Shown: positions 23,783-36,119 of the stretch, in pieces | How positions within the stretch are numbered: the stretch's first letter is position 1 | Layout: every line of letters begins with the position of its first letter | From: Schistocerca nitens | Taxonomy: Eukaryota > Arthropoda > Insecta > Orthoptera > Acrididae | Length of the DNA: 64,000 bases | Reading direction: 5' to 3' | Assembly (NCBI RefSeq): GCF_023898315.1 | Contig: NC_064619.1 | Coordinates: 507,566,594 to 507,630,593 of the forward strand | The notes under the pieces: generated by a model | Database searches by the model: none | Told to the model about the DNA's origin: nothing | The model's input: the letters and a program-made list of their open reading frames with translations, nothing else | Made by a program: the position numbers and the translations under genes

Positions 23783-24769
23783 ATGTTGATGGTGTTAGGA
23801 CAGCAACCAGCCACAAATTTACTTTCAGTTCCTTTATTCAAAAGGTAACGTTACCGGTTTCGAATCGTTGTGATTCATCCTCAGATGGTTTACACGCTTT
23901 CTTTATGATATGTGGTGTCTTTTTTTTACAGATTAATTGTCCTAAAATATAAATAATACATAATTATAAACACGCCACACACAGATGGTTGCGTTACAGA
24001 TTTTCGTTGAATGTGACACGTGAAATGTCGGTTTGGAGTGTTTGTTTTCATAACATTCGTCCAACAGATGTGAATACATTCCCACTGCATTCTTACTGTT
24101 GCATACGTAAATTTTTCTCACTGAACACTTTAGATTTGTCACTGAGAAGATTTCTACCACGCACCAGATGTTTTGATACATACAAACAGCTTACAAACAT
24201 ATAAGTATCAAAGATGCTATGATATATCGTAACATTTGACGATGATGTCCTATGTTTGGAAACGATCATATATTCATTTACGCAACTATAATGCCTTTTA
24301 CACTAGTACAGAGACATTGAATATTTGAGTTGATATTGTTACATTAATTATAAAGGTGTTTTTTTTGTATGTAGCAGAACATGCGGTGCGTGATAGAAAT
24401 CTTCTCAGTGACAAATCTGAATTGTTCAGTGAGAAACATTTACGTGTGCAACAATAAGAATGCAGTTGGAATGTATTCACATATGTTGGACGAATGTTAT
24501 GAAAACAAACACTCCAAACCGACGTTTCACGTGTCACATTCAACGAAAATCTGTAACGCAACCATCTGTTTGTGGCGTCTTTATAATTATGTATTATTTA
24601 TATTTTAGGACAATTAATCTGTAAAAAAAAAACATACCACATATCATAAAGAAAGCGTGTAAACCGTCTGAGGATGAATCACAACGATTCTAAACCGGTA
24701 ACGGTACCCTTTGAATAAACGAATTGAAAGTAAATTTGTGGTTGGTTGCTGTCCTAACACCATCAACAT
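23783..24769. repeat. Foldback element with about 400-bp arms
   Basis: The left arm (23783-24186) and right arm (24363-24769) are near-identical reverse complements, ending in ATGTTGATGG and CCATCAACAT. The spacer between them is about 176 bp. Each arm contains a hammerhead-like core: minus strand 23857-23884 (CTGAGGA, stem GAATC/GATTC with loop ACAAC, GAAAC) and plus strand 24668-24695, where the G of GAAAC has become T. Frames in the arms mirror each other because of the inverted repeat and do not encode a recognised protein. Confidence 0.9.
23857..23884 (-). other. Hammerhead-like core (left arm copy)
   Basis: On the minus strand, CTGAGGA is followed by T, a perfect 5-bp stem (GAATC with GATTC) and the loop ACAAC, then GAAACCGG. 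All conserved core positions of a hammerhead (CUGANGA and GAAA) are present. A self-complementary GGTAAC/GTTACC follows and could serve as stem III. Cleavage is untested. Confidence 0.45.
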
Positions 24770-25102
24770 TTGTCTCCAAACAACAGCCACGGTCTCCATC
24801 ATGTCATCATATGACAAAATTACACCTCCACGTTATTTGTGGCCACTTCCGATAATCATCGACAGTGGTTTCAGAAAAACCAGAACGAACAATTTGCTGA
24901 CTGACCATATTCCAGGCGTCTCCGATGGGCGACATGACAGATTAACGCGCCGCAAACTATAACACTTCATATTTATCATTTACATCATTTAACAATGTAG
25001 TCTCCCCGATTGCGATCACAATGGCAATGTCTAACAACGTACGTGGCCACGCTGTAGGGCAAGCTGGAACGGGACTCGTTTGAAAAAAGTAAATTCTGCC
25101 AC
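24770..25102. other. Unassigned spacer between foldback elements
   Basis: No frame or repeat recognised. Confidence 0.4.
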
Positions 25103-25650
25103 ACTTTTACAAATAAATTCGTAAAACTTTGTCAGCATGACCAGGAAGGATTCAGGATTCACACTCATAGAAGTGGAAGTTCGAAAACATTATTTTTTTT
25201 TCGTGTGAAATTTCATCAATTTTCACTTATTAATGGCTGCATTTGTTGCTATAGGTAAACTTTTCTTCATAAGTTAGAGAGATTCTTAGATGAATTTTGC
25301 ACAGCAAACATACGATACTTACAGGTGTATGAAACCCTAGAATTTCTTTAATTTATGAAAAAACGAATGATCCGTTGTATTTTAAACTTCATGTTTAGAA
25401 GAAACACAAATTTTGTAGTTAATTATATAAATTTTTACCACAGTTTTAAATAGATTTGGAAAATTATAGAGTTTCACATACCTTTAAGTATGGCTTGTAT
25501 GCAGTGCAAAATTTATCGAACCATCTCTCTTACTTATGAAGAAAAGTGTACCTATAGCAACAAATGCTGCCATTAGTAAGTAAAAAAAGATGAAATTTCA
25601 CATGTTAAAAAAATTACTTCGTTATGTTTTACGAATTTATTTGTAAAAGT
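25103..25650. repeat. Foldback/MITE-like element with about 250-bp arms
   Basis: Starts ACTTTTACAAATAAATTCGT and ends with its reverse complement at 25650. Inner blocks such as GTGAAATTTCATC, GCATTTGTTGCTATAGGTA and CTTTTCTTCATAAGT recur in inverted order, giving arms of roughly 250 bp with modest divergence and a short spacer near 25380. It has no coding capacity. Possibly a non-autonomous DNA element. Confidence 0.85.
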
Positions 25651-25727
25651 ATAGACAGTGGACATTAAAATGTCCTGTGGTACCTCTCCTGCTCCAATTC
25701 GGTCCGTTTGACGTCCTACCCACCTTA

Positions 25728-25884
25728 AGAAGGCTGTAGATTGCAGTATTTAGCCGGAGATGAAGAGGCTTGCGTAGGACATAACAGCAGTAGGCACTGG
25801 GAGATGAAGAAGCTTGCACAGAATAGAGTAGCATGGAGAGCTGCATCAAACCAGTCTTGGGACTGAAGACCACAACAACAACAT
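25728..25884 (+). mobile_element. LINE 3'-end fragment
   Basis: Plus-strand end of the same LINE family as 60581-61770. It includes GCATGGAGAGCTGCATCAAA (translated WRAASNQSWD) followed by GACTGAAGACCACAACAACAAC, the characteristic (CAA)n tail. The preceding part contains a partial duplication of the GGAGATGAAGA-containing segment. Confidence 0.8.
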
Positions 25885-26070
25885 GGACATAGCGTTCTGT
25901 AATACCACGGACGATATTCCAAACACATGTTCACAAACGTAGAAGTATTTACAAAAATTTCTTACGCAAATTCATATTTACTCAAGAAATAAAGACACAG
26001 ATTACGTTGAGGAAAAATTGGTCACATATTGCGGAGAGTATACAGTTATGATTATGATGATCAAGAAAAT

Positions 26071-26268
26071 TATTCAAATGGGTCTGAGCACTGTGGGACT
26101 TAACTTCTGAGGTCATCAGTCCCCTAGGACTTAGAACTACTTAAACCGAACTAACCTAAGGACATCACACACATCCATGCCCGAGGCAGGATTCGAACCT
26201 ATGACCGTAGCAGTCGCGCGGTTCCAGACTGTAGCGCCTAGAACCGCTCGGCCACTCCAGCCGGCGAG
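26071..26268 (-). mobile_element. tRNA-derived SINE, family A
   Basis: Full-length minus-strand copy. A 12-bp perfect duplication, GATCAAGAAAAT, lies at 26059-26070 and 26269-26280. Confidence 0.97.
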
Positions 26269-26559
26269 GATCAAGAAAATATGTGCTTTAGATGTTCAAT
26301 AGTGCAGATTCCCTGAGTGTTCCAGTGGAAACGAGTTAGCTTGGTATTGAAGTTATGCTAGAACGTTACCTCTTGTCGTTTTCGTAACACGGGCTCTGCA
26401 TACTATAATTGCCCTTATTAGAAGGAATGTGAACAAACTGACCACGGAAGGAGACACTGACAAACAGAGAGAGTAGTAAAGGCAAGGCGTTTAGTCCCTC
26501 TGCCGCTTATAAAATACGAAGCGTTAATTGTGAAATTTCGTACGTAAAATTAATAGCGC

Positions 26560-27105
26560 GAGGTTAGCGGGCGGACGCGATGGAGGAGTGGAGTGCCACC
26601 TGCGAGGACAGACCTGCCTGTCCCCCCCGCAGCCGATGGCGCGCTCCGTCCACAGAGCGGCTTTTTAATTAACAGAAAGTGTTGGTCATTAGCAAATTGA
26701 GGTTGCTCCATCTGTCTGCTGCCGAGGCAGCGGGCGGCGGCTGAAGCTGCGTCTCCAATGACCGCCCACCAGCCCGCGACGGACTGGTCGGGCGGGCCAG
26801 AAAGAGGCGGACTTGCTTTGCTTTAATTATCAAAATTGCCGCTCCCGTTTTATTTGCCCTAATTCGTTCATCTCTCCTTTCAGCGCCCGCTTTACCCGGC
26901 ACTTCCCTGTCGCGGCGTTTCCGCTCGCGCGGCCCGCTGCGCCAGCCATTCTGTCCGTCCGGCTGTCTCTCCGCGTGTCTACCGGGGTCGGTCTGACACC
27001 GGCTGTCCGCGAGCTTGTCAACCTCAGTCGCAGCACGCCTCTTCGCGGCGACAACCAAATCCAGCGCTGTGTCTTCGTTTCGCGCTGCTCTTGACCGAAA
27101 AAGCA
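26560..27105. promoter_or_regulatory. CpG-rich island with AT-rich homeodomain-like cores
   Basis: About 550 bp that is strongly CpG-rich at both ends, with AT-rich patches (TTTTTAATTAACAG at about 26662-26675; TTTAATTATCAAAATTGCC at about 26821-26839; CCCTAATTCG) embedded. No repeat family is recognised. Overlapping frames (up to 129 codons) show no protein motif. This layout is typical of developmental enhancers or CpG promoters; the function is inference. Confidence 0.35.
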
Positions 27106-27392
27106 GTATACTGCCACTTTAAGAGATCGCGAAACATAATGATACTTAGCACTCACATATTTGTGGAACGCTACTTCATTTTTCATAGCGCACTGTGTCT
27201 ACTTTTTATAAAACTATTATTAGAGATACTTGCCCGAAACCGAACACCCACCCCCTTTATCTTCCTAATTTAAAAATGCAAAAACTAAAAAGAAATTATA
27301 TTTTAAAAGCATTTTATGTTTAATTTCGGATGTTACTGGCAATTTACATTTAGTCTTCAAACGTATAATTAAAAGTTATGATAAAAAAATTA

Positions 27393-27885
27393 CACTACTG
27401 GCCATTAAAATTGCTACACCACGAAGATGACGTGCTACAGACGCGAAATTTAACCGACAGGAAGAAGATGCTGTGATATGGTAATGATTAGCTTTTCAGA
27501 GCATTCACACAAGGTTGGCGCCGGTGGCGACACCTACAACGTGCTGACATGAGGAGTTTCCAACCGATTTCTCACACACAAACAGCAGCTGATCGGCGTT
27601 GCCTGGTGAAACGTTGTTGTGATGCCTCGTGTAAGGAGGAGAAATGCGTACCATGACGTTTCCGACTTTGATAAAGGTCGGATTGTAGCCTATCGCGATT
27701 GCGGTTTATCGTATCGCGACATTGCTGCTCGCGTTGGTCGCGATGACTGTTAGCAGATATATGGAATCGGTGGGTTCAGGAGGGTAATACGGAACGCCGT
27801 GCTCGATCCCAACGGCCTCTTATCATTAGCAGTCGAGATGACAGACGTCTTATCCGCATAGCTGTAACGTATCGTGCAGCCACGT
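27393..27885 (+). mobile_element. Tc1-like element, 5' fragment
   Basis: Same family as the complete copy at 47391-48986. It begins right after a TA (27391-27392) with CACTACTGGCCATTAAAATT. A start ATG at about 27622 gives MPRVRRRNAYHDVSDFDKGR and the helix-turn-helix YRDIAARVGRD. A small deletion just after that (compared with the other copy) breaks the frame, and similarity ends abruptly near 27885, before the catalytic domain. No right end is present. Confidence 0.92.
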
Positions 27886-29640
27886 ACTGCCACAACATCA
27901 GTGACAAAGGACAAACTTGCCCGAGTATGGGAGGAATTGGAGTATCGATGTGATATTGTTCGAGTCCCTGATGCAGGACATATTGAGCATCTGTAATCTG
28001 AACTGGAGAGGTTCGGAAATATATGTGTACAGTTTCATATTCGTATGTCTTAAAGCTTAGTAAATATATATTCATTCGAAATACGTATATTCTTTTTTAC
28101 ACCCTGTACTGTGACTCAAGGGTTTTGCTACCTCTGTACAGATATAGTTGTTGCTGATCGTAAATCCTATATTGTCTAAATCCAAAAATAAATAGACAAA
28201 TAATTTTCTTAAGAAAAAAGTCAGTGGAAGTGTTTACGGCCGTGAGAAATGGGGCACACACACACACACACGATCGCAGTTTCACCGCATGGAGGCTACT
28301 GGTGGCAGCCAAGACAATGGAATCCCGTATTCATCACCGTAGCTGATTTTGGAGGGCTGCTTATCTCAATTGCTTCCCCCGCTTTCCTTCTGAAGGTAAT
28401 TGGCTGCTTTGCTGGCACCGGTGCAGCAAAGATCTCTTGTCGAGATCTCTAGAACGTATGCCCGGCACAATAGTAGTGAGGAACGGAATGTGTGTGTTCA
28501 GCTTCCCCTTCTTGGCCGATATGCCAGAGCGTGCCTGTCCTGAATCGTGAATGGATATTGTGGCTCAGCCGACGTCGCTCCAGGTTGTCGGAGAAACTGG
28601 GTCACTGGCTTTAATGCGTCTGCAGGTCGCGGAGAGTGGCATGGGCGGCCTCTGAGGTGGCGACCAGAGGTCAGCTAGCAGCCGTGCCAAGCTAAATAAG
28701 GCTGCTCTCCGTTTCCCTCGAAGTGCGGAGCTGCGGTCGACAGGTATACCGGCCGTTGCGAAAACTGTCATTCCGCTGCGTCGTTTCAGCTACAGAGGTG
28801 GGCGTGAGTCTGACTCTTCGGCCAAGGCCCGGTCGTTCACCAAATGGGACGTCTTGTGTAGTCTTACGATTGCATCCCGGATCGCTGAGGCATAATAAGT
28901 GACCGAGAGAATATTGTGGTGACATTAGGGGACTTTGTGCAACGTTTTGGGTGTCGCAGGAAAAGAAGTTAACCTACGGTTGCAGTAGCAAAGGCGAAGA
29001 AAAACAAATGGAGAACAACAACATGCAACAGTATGCACAGGAGTGGATGCGACTGTGGCGTGATGGGGGGAGGGGGGGGGGGGGTTGAGGATGGAAAGAA
29101 TTATTACAGAGGGTTTAATTGTGCTCCACTTGGAGCTGTGCCGACTAAGTAAAGACACATCTAATACAAAGGATAGTGCAAATTGTACTGAGTAAATGTG
29201 AACATAATGCATGAAAGCAAAATGAGGTGTATCTGTAATAGTTGCACTTACATAATTTACAAGGGCACCGCGCCAACCCGTCATCGCGATGGCCACGTTA
29301 ATGTCATTAGAGTGTGTATTCTGATGCACTCTTTTTGGGATGTGATTTATTTTTCTTTCTTGACGAGATAAGAGCAGTTTTGAAGATTTTTGATCAAACA
29401 TTTTAGTTGGCTATACAGTTGGACATCGCTAGGTTGCACTAGCCGAGTACATTTGGAAGGGTGGGATAGCAATCCTTCTTCATCCTGAGAAAGTCTTCGT
29501 GTAACTCAGGATTTGTTTGTCCTCCCCACGCGTCAGTTAAGAGGAGAAATTTGTTCTCCTTCACATACGGTTCAATCACAGCAAATAAAATAGGCCGACA
29601 TTGAGCATATCGATTAATTTGCAGTGTAAGTATCGTAAAA
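27886..29640. other. Unassigned tract with simple repeats
   Basis: Contains a (CA)n run at 28255-28270 and a G-rich tract at 29065-29084. The end of 28000-28110 (ACACCCTGTA) looks like the tip of another transposon. Around 28570-28870 it is mildly CpG-rich. No gene recognised. Confidence 0.4.
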
Positions 29641-29654
29641 ATTGAAAATTAAAA

Positions 29655-29745
29655 AAGGAATCCTCATGGGGACTCGATCCCACGAGTCTCGGATTACCGT
29701 TCTGCCGTCTTTCCGTTGTGCTTAGCGCTGCATGGACTATACTCG
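29655..29745 (-). repeat. tRNA-like remnant
   Basis: On the minus strand GTGGGATCGAGTCCCCAT resembles a tRNA T-arm (GGATCGAGTCC). It is followed by GAGGATTCC and a T run that would act as a Pol III terminator. The upstream half has no good A box, so this is more likely a tRNA-derived SINE head or tRNA pseudogene than a functional gene. Confidence 0.35.
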
Positions 29746-29759
29746 TAGGCTAACATAAA

Positions 29760-31240
29760 TGGGTCATGCTTCGCCCGACCCGCGCAAAAAATGTTATATT
29801 TTCTAAACCTTTCGCCTTTTGACCTCCCGCTTCTTTCACTTTCATTTGTGACCGTAAATACCATAAATCGCGACTAATCGGGGTGACGGCGAGTAGGGGC
29901 GGTCTCCTTGTTAGTTAAAGGTTTCTCTGGGTCACCAATATTTTATTAATTCCCTGATGCCACAGTAAGAGTGTACTATATCGTCAATGATTTTGATGCA
30001 GATCATAAGCACAAACAACATGTGAAAATAATAAATCCATGCCTGTGGTGGGGCTTACCATAGACTCTAGAGAAAACTGAATTTGGAAAAAATGGAAACG
30101 TAGGAACATGATAATGTAGTGGGTATATGTTGGGAAAAGCTATCTTTTAATTAGCAACATAGTAGTGTCCCAAACGCATCATATTAATGTAATGCAATCG
30201 AATTAGCGGTCTGCAGCTCCCTTGAGATGCAAAGCATAGCATGCACACTGTAAGGTCGGTCTCCAATTGCTGCTCCATCCAAAGACGCCAGTTCATCATA
30301 AGTTACTTCCCTTTTTTCACTACTCGATCCGTAAATTGTGCGCTGAGGCGTCCAGTGCCCTCGCCAATGGCTTCACCTCCTTCGGAACGATTATACGCGT
30401 CGATTTATGAAACGCAATATTTAACTTATCGATATTTTTGTGGACAATATTCTGTTCCCGTAACAAAATTTAATACAAATTTCCTGATATTGTTGTGTAA
30501 AATGAATAATCGCTGATACTATCAAGACACGTAATCTTTTCGAAAGCTGATTATCTGATATCGGTAACACTGCACAAATGCTTTTCAAATGAGTTTACCA
30601 GCATAACAACGAAATAATAGAGCGAATCAAATTCAACAATTGAAACCAATATTCTCGTTAGTTTTTGAATGCACTTAGTACACGTGATAACTGAAGCATT
30701 CGATATCACCTGTAGGCCTGGACCAGCTGCAGCATAAAAATGCAAGATGTAAATGACTCATTCAAATATTATGTGACTAATATACGTACCATAGGATGAA
30801 TTTAAGTTATTCACATGGTATCATATTATTTAGGTTCGCCATCTCACAACCTAATTTCCTCCTTTAAATCTAATCCAGGCGACGGGTTACGCTCCAGGTC
30901 CGTCGGTCACCACTCCCCACATTTCAAAAATACGACGTAAATCATAGTCAGTATCCTGTTTTCCTTTTGTTTGCGCAAGTATGACGTCACACACCATATG
31001 GGTCAAAGATGAAGTCCGGTATCGGTAGGCTCAATTGACCCGTTATGTTCCTTCAACCTGTGAAGAAAGAGCGAAGTGATCATCGTGGCTTCACTACTGA
31101 GAGAGAGCATGAGTACTGAGGAGCAGCAGGGCTATATTTCCCGTCCATCAGTCCTCATTAACGTCCTTCGTGATTTTGCTTAGAGTAATTTGCCCCAACA
31201 CTGGGAGGAGAACTTTACCGAGGCCAGGGCTGAATTCCTG
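29760..31240. other. Unassigned tract
   Basis: No gene, repeat or motif recognised. The 91-codon frame at 30241-30516 has no family. Confidence 0.45.
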
Positions 31241-31249
31241 TGCGCCCTT

Positions 31250-31530
31250 CTCCAGCTAGAACTCCGTCCCAGCTGACCTGAAGTGGCCACCCACTCGGTC
31301 GCACGCCTCGCAAGTGCAGGCGTTGCGCAGGAACACGGGCTGGCTGGGTAGCGAGGCGTTCAGACTGGAGCGCCGGTGACGTAGCCGCCGCCTACGGCGC
31401 TGCCGCCGCCGCCGCTGCCGCCGCACCGCGCCGGTAATCAGATTCAGTTGACATGGAGGCAGCTAAGGCAGGCGGCTTGATTAACGGCTGGAGGCTGGGG
31501 GCTGCGCCACTGTGGTGGGCCGCCGAGAGC
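31250..31530. promoter_or_regulatory. CpG-rich island with (GCC)n
   Basis: CpG-rich segment containing a trinucleotide tract at 31384-31433 (imperfect GCC repeats). It is followed by GTAATCAGATTCAGTTGAC and CTTGATTAACGG, which contain homeodomain-like TAAT cores. There is no repeat family and no recognised protein. It could be a promoter or enhancer. Confidence 0.3.
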
Positions 31531-32640
31531 CGTCGTCTCAATGCTCTCCTGTGTGTCTGCCATTAAAGATCTCCGTTGGTTGCTCTTCTAGTTTGCTCAG
31601 CATCATTGTGGGGGACACTCCTAAAAACACCACAAAAGAAGTACACAAGCCACGTGGAATATCAGCGGCTGAATCGCAGAGTGTCGGGCGTCGAAGTGGT
31701 GGGTACCGACTTAACTTCAGCTAGATACTGAAAACGAGTTTCCGTTATATAATCAGGAATAGCGTAGACTAGGTTGTTGACATTAATTACGACTAAATAA
31801 AAGATATAATGATTTCTGTTTTGTGGTGATTTGGCTGTGCTGCGGCGTAAGAAATGTTCCGTCTACTGAAGTCTATTAGGACGTAGATAATTCACAAAAA
31901 ATTATGCTTCGAAACATGCCGTACACCGTTGCCTAATGCCCACAAAACATAAATCAACAAAGGATGTAAATAACGGTTGTGAATGCTACATTGCATACAT
32001 AAAAAAATGATAAGAGGCTGTTTCGTCATCAGGACAAACCGATTCGCAGTAATTAAAATCAGAAGATGACGTATGGCAAGGCTGGAAGCTGCTAATACGA
32101 ATAAACAAAAACAAATAAGTGAGCCTGGATGTGTTTGTTCTTTTTTGTTACATTAGTGGTAACGGTGCAGAAGGCGCTATGTCCCCATATTCATCTTGTG
32201 GCTGAAGCTCATTCTTTGCACTTGTTTTCTTCGTAATGTGCCCCTATAATTACGGAAAGTGCGGTTCTGTCTTGAACAGACTCGAATTCTTTCTCTTTAA
32301 TATCCAAAAATGTTTCAGTAAAGTTACTCCGTTGTAAGAGTGTTAATTTATTTTCTGTCAAACTACAAATAAAGATATTCTGGACGATAATTTATGCAAT
32401 TTAGAGATTAAGGCATTTTCATTTATCTGTTAATAATGTCATCATGTAAACACTATAAGCTCTCAATTGCGAAAAATTATCAGGCAAAATTTCTTTACAT
32501 GTTCCTTGATAGAAAATAAATAAACCTACTGGCAATGGTGAAACTTCACCGAACCAGTTTTGAGTTTGTCCACGGAAATGTTAATAACAGGACATACTAC
32601 GAGACTAACTGGATAGCAAAATGCAGTTTCATCAAAGAAT
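31531..32640. other. Unassigned tract
   Basis: AT-rich, nothing recognised. Confidence 0.45.
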
Positions 32641-32813
32641 ATACGAATGGGTGAAAACCATAACGGTATAAGTGACATTTTTTGCAAAACTGAGTTAAGT
32701 GCACTTTTGACCACAAAACAAGAGATACTTGTCAGTGGCATAGAGATCCAGGTATCTACTGTTAACGTCTGTCATCTATCGGCATGTAGTATAACTACAT
32801 TTTTCGAATCACA

Positions 32814-33950
32814 ATGGATAGGCAGTGTCAGGACGGTACAAGCAACAACACGGTGTACTTTCCAAAGAATCGTGATTTAGGAATACTGAGGAAATCTCTA
32901 TCAGAAATGAGTAGTTCTACATTTCAAGATATTCAGTGTCGTTCAGAAACCACTGATGAAGATTTATCAGATGACGATTCAGTTGCAGACAAAGATTATG
33001 TTCCTGTTCAACGTGACTAAAGTTCAAGCATTTTGTATATTTTAGTGACTACGTAAGGTTTGTTTTGAAATTTTAAATGACTTTTGTGGCCATTAGAAAT
33101 GTCTTAAACTATTTTTAGTACATAAGCACACATCAAACTATCTTAACAACTTCTCCTTACTGTGAAAAATATTGTCACGAAAATATTTTCACTTGTACCG
33201 GTATGTTACTGAAATGCTAAACATCTTTGGGGGTACATTAGCATTCCTCTGATACAATTACATTCACGAAAACGACGAGATTATTCTGGGAATTTTATGT
33301 ATGAAACTGATTTTTATATAGATATTTGCTTCATATCGATGCTTGAACAGTATATTGTCTTTCCTATCCAGATGCATCATCTTCCGATGAAAACGAAGAT
33401 CATAGCAAGCCAGGAAAAACACTAACAATAAAAAAAATTCATAACACAGTTGAAAAGTCATTCTTAGAAGCCCCTCATGAAGAAATTCAAGAAAACATTG
33501 TTTCAAAAAAGAGAAAAAGGAACGTGGAGTCATGAGAGGTGACTGAAAGAAAACGCCTGAGAAACTTGGGACAAGAATATACATCTACAACAAGAAAAAT
33601 TAAGCATTCAAGGGCCATCCTGCCATTTCAACGTATCTGCTGATATGAATGCAGGACTTTTACAGAAGAAAAGTGAAGAACTATCCATGAAGAGTTTTGG
33701 AAAACTGGTTCTTGACAACAACAGACGCCCTTCATAGTAAAATGCCAAACCAAGAAGCCTAAGAAACTGTAAGAAGTCAAAAGCACATAGTACTGTCATT
33801 ATCCTGGATGGTAATCGAGAGTGTAAGGAGTTCTTCCTGAAGACATTAACTGTGAGCAATCGCAGGTTTACCACAGCTGCATTATACAAACCAAGAGTGG
33901 AAGGCCTATCTCCGGTTGATCAATGTGCTAAACATGTACAGTAAGAAGGG
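32814..33950 (+). pseudogene. Relic of an uncharacterised insect protein gene, with a probable intron
   Basis: A first block (32814-33017) encodes an acidic segment, SETTDEDLSDDDSVADKDYV. A second block begins at 33371 after a good acceptor (CTATCCAG) and encodes DASSSDENEDHSKPGK, ERKRLRNLGQEYTSTTRK, FEKFW-like HEEFWKTGS, then KEFFLKTLTVSNRRFTTAAL. I recognise the latter pattern (RLRNLGKEY, CKEFFL.TL, V..AL) from multi-copy insect proteins that may be transposon-encoded, without a name I trust. At least eight in-frame stops, several TGA in place of probable CGA, and a frameshift near 33816 show it is dead. Confidence 0.5.
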
Positions 33951-34289
33951 CTATGCATTATGCACTATAAAGTTACTAGTAGTCAGTTTACCTACTAAGG
34001 AACAACAAGAGATACGTAATCTGATTAAACTGCTGTATTATTTTATACACTAGTTTGATATTTGAATATTTTATAAATGTGTATTTGTACTAACGTTTGT
34101 CAAAATTGTTACAAGAATGACACAAAAGACTGGAATGAATGTTGTTCCACATACAGGTTAATGACGACACATGTGTAATTTGACTTTCAAAAGTGTACAT
34201 TACTCCTAACAATATAGTGTGGTATGAACGTCATACCATCTGTAAGCATTGTTCTGCACCTCATGGCACAGAACCAATTAAGACCTCAC
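33951..34289. other. Unassigned tract
   Basis: AT-rich, no frame or repeat recognised. Confidence 0.4.
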
Positions 34290-35112
34290 TATATTTACTT
34301 TCTTTTTTCATTTCATTTTACATGTCTAGTTCGTTGGGACCAAATTGAGAAGCAAACCTCCATGGACAAGGTACATGTCAGTACATGAAATTACAACAGA
34401 AAACTAATGATAGATAAAATAAAAAGCTTATGAATCCTAAAAGGACGACAAGCTATCAGTTTAAATAAATGTAGCCGTAACATAGGAATCAGCTTAATTT
34501 TTCATGCAACTCCTCGACAGAAGAAGTGACCCATGAGGAAACTCTACAGTTTAGATTTCACAGCGGGAGGATTACTGGTAAGACTTTTAATTCATGTGGT
34601 AGCTTATTGAAAATGGATGCAAGAGAATACCGCACGCCTTTCTGTAAAAGAGTCAAGGACATGCGTACCAAATGCTGATTGGATTTCTGCCTAGTATTAA
34701 CCGAGTGCTAATGCTTGGTAATAATCTGATATTGTTAGGAATAAACTACATTTAAGAAAATATTGAGAGGCGAATGTCAGAATACCTCGACTAATGAACA
34801 GGGGTTGAAAGAGAGTCGCGAACTTACACGACTTACAGACCGAAAGGCTTGTTCCTGAGCCAAAAATACCCTTTGATAATGGGAGGAGTACCCCAAAATA
34901 TAATTCCATACGTCACAAGCAAATGAAAATAAGCCAAGTAGACACTTTTATTGTCGACGTATCACTTACTTTAGATACTGTTCTATACACTAAAAATTGG
35001 CAGCATTAAGTCTTCGAACAAGAACCTGAACATGGGCTTTCCACGACAGTTTACTATCTATGTGAACACCTAAAAATTCTGGCGATAACTCTTCTACATG
35101 ATTTAGTAGAGA
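34290..35112 (-). mobile_element. Jockey/CR1-like LINE, 3' end (relic)
   Basis: Minus-strand pieces read KLSWKAHVQVLVRRLNAANF (about 35060-35000), then DVWNYILGYSSHYQRVFLA, RSVSRVSSRLSFNP, NTRQKSN and GVRYSLASIFNKLPHELK. Together they match the C-terminal region after the reverse-transcriptase domain of jockey/CR1-type LINEs, followed by a 3' UTR. Stops and frameshifts interrupt it. Only the last part of ORF2 is present. The 3' boundary is approximate. Confidence 0.75.
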
Positions 35113-36118
35113 GTCCGCGAGGCAACAACAGTGTTAGCTGGAGTACGATGAGGAAAATACTTCCCATCAATGGTAGTCCAAGACTGCTGATGAGGGACAA
35201 CTCGTGTTGAGGACACTTCTTACCGACATCTGAGAATTTCCTTTCTTTCTATTTGCTTACTGACTGAGGTAAACATGACACCTCATACGCCTTTGTTAGT
35301 GCCCTTGTCTTATTTTCGTGATCCTTAAGTCAGATGTACGGTACAGGTAGCATAAGGTCTTACTCTCTTCTTGAAACAAGTATTTTCGCAATATTTCCAA
35401 CAAAGTTTCCTGAGAATTACGACGCCTACCTTCTAAGGATTCCCATTAAAGTTAACCTAGTATTTGTGTTAGGATTTCGTATGAGCTACACAGAACAGTT
35501 ATCATCCTGACATCACATATCGGATTTAGTTTGAAGTCTGCTGTCAAAGGCTGCAACAACAGGTTTGGACGCACTAGCCTCTTATATGTAGCAGACCATT
35601 CCACTTTACCAGAACTCTTCCAACGAAAATGTCTTCTATTCGCCTTTCCTGATGCTGATTTTACGTATTTGTCTCATTTCAGTCCGCGTCTTGGAATTAT
35701 CATAATGTTGATACGTTTTTAATAGGTCGCTTTCTTGCCTGTCTATCTGTTCGGTACATATTTTTCAGTTCCTTTTAAACTAGCTTCCCGATGAGCTAGT
35801 GAATTGAAATTTTAAACATAGTTCAGAATAGGAGTGCAATATTAAGTCACTTTCTTGTCGGTCTGTTCAGTAGAGCTGAGGGTTGGCGTGAGGAAATTTG
35901 GCAGCACCTGACATCTCCGCTGTTCTGCAGGATGAGCATGTGCTGCAGGTAGTATCAAAATGCGTTCCAGGTGGTACGCGAGCAGATGGGCACAGCTGAG
36001 CAAAGACAGGTAGGAAGTGAGATGGACAGAGAGAGGGGGAGGAGGAGGAGATGTTGTCAACATAATATGTGATGTACACAAACAGGAACAAAGCCATATT
36101 CCAAACGCTAGTATATAT
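35113..36118. other. Unassigned tract
   Basis: Nothing recognised with confidence. A short purine-rich GGAGGAGGAGGAG stretch lies near 36036-36051. Confidence 0.4.
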
Positions 36119-36119
36119 A

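Noticed and set aside
28925-29401. 158-codon minus-strand frame
   Set aside because: Includes the G-rich tract translated as Pro-rich sequence; no domain or start context.
29655-29745. A functional tRNA gene
   Set aside because: Good T-arm and T-run only; no acceptor stem or A box that fits.
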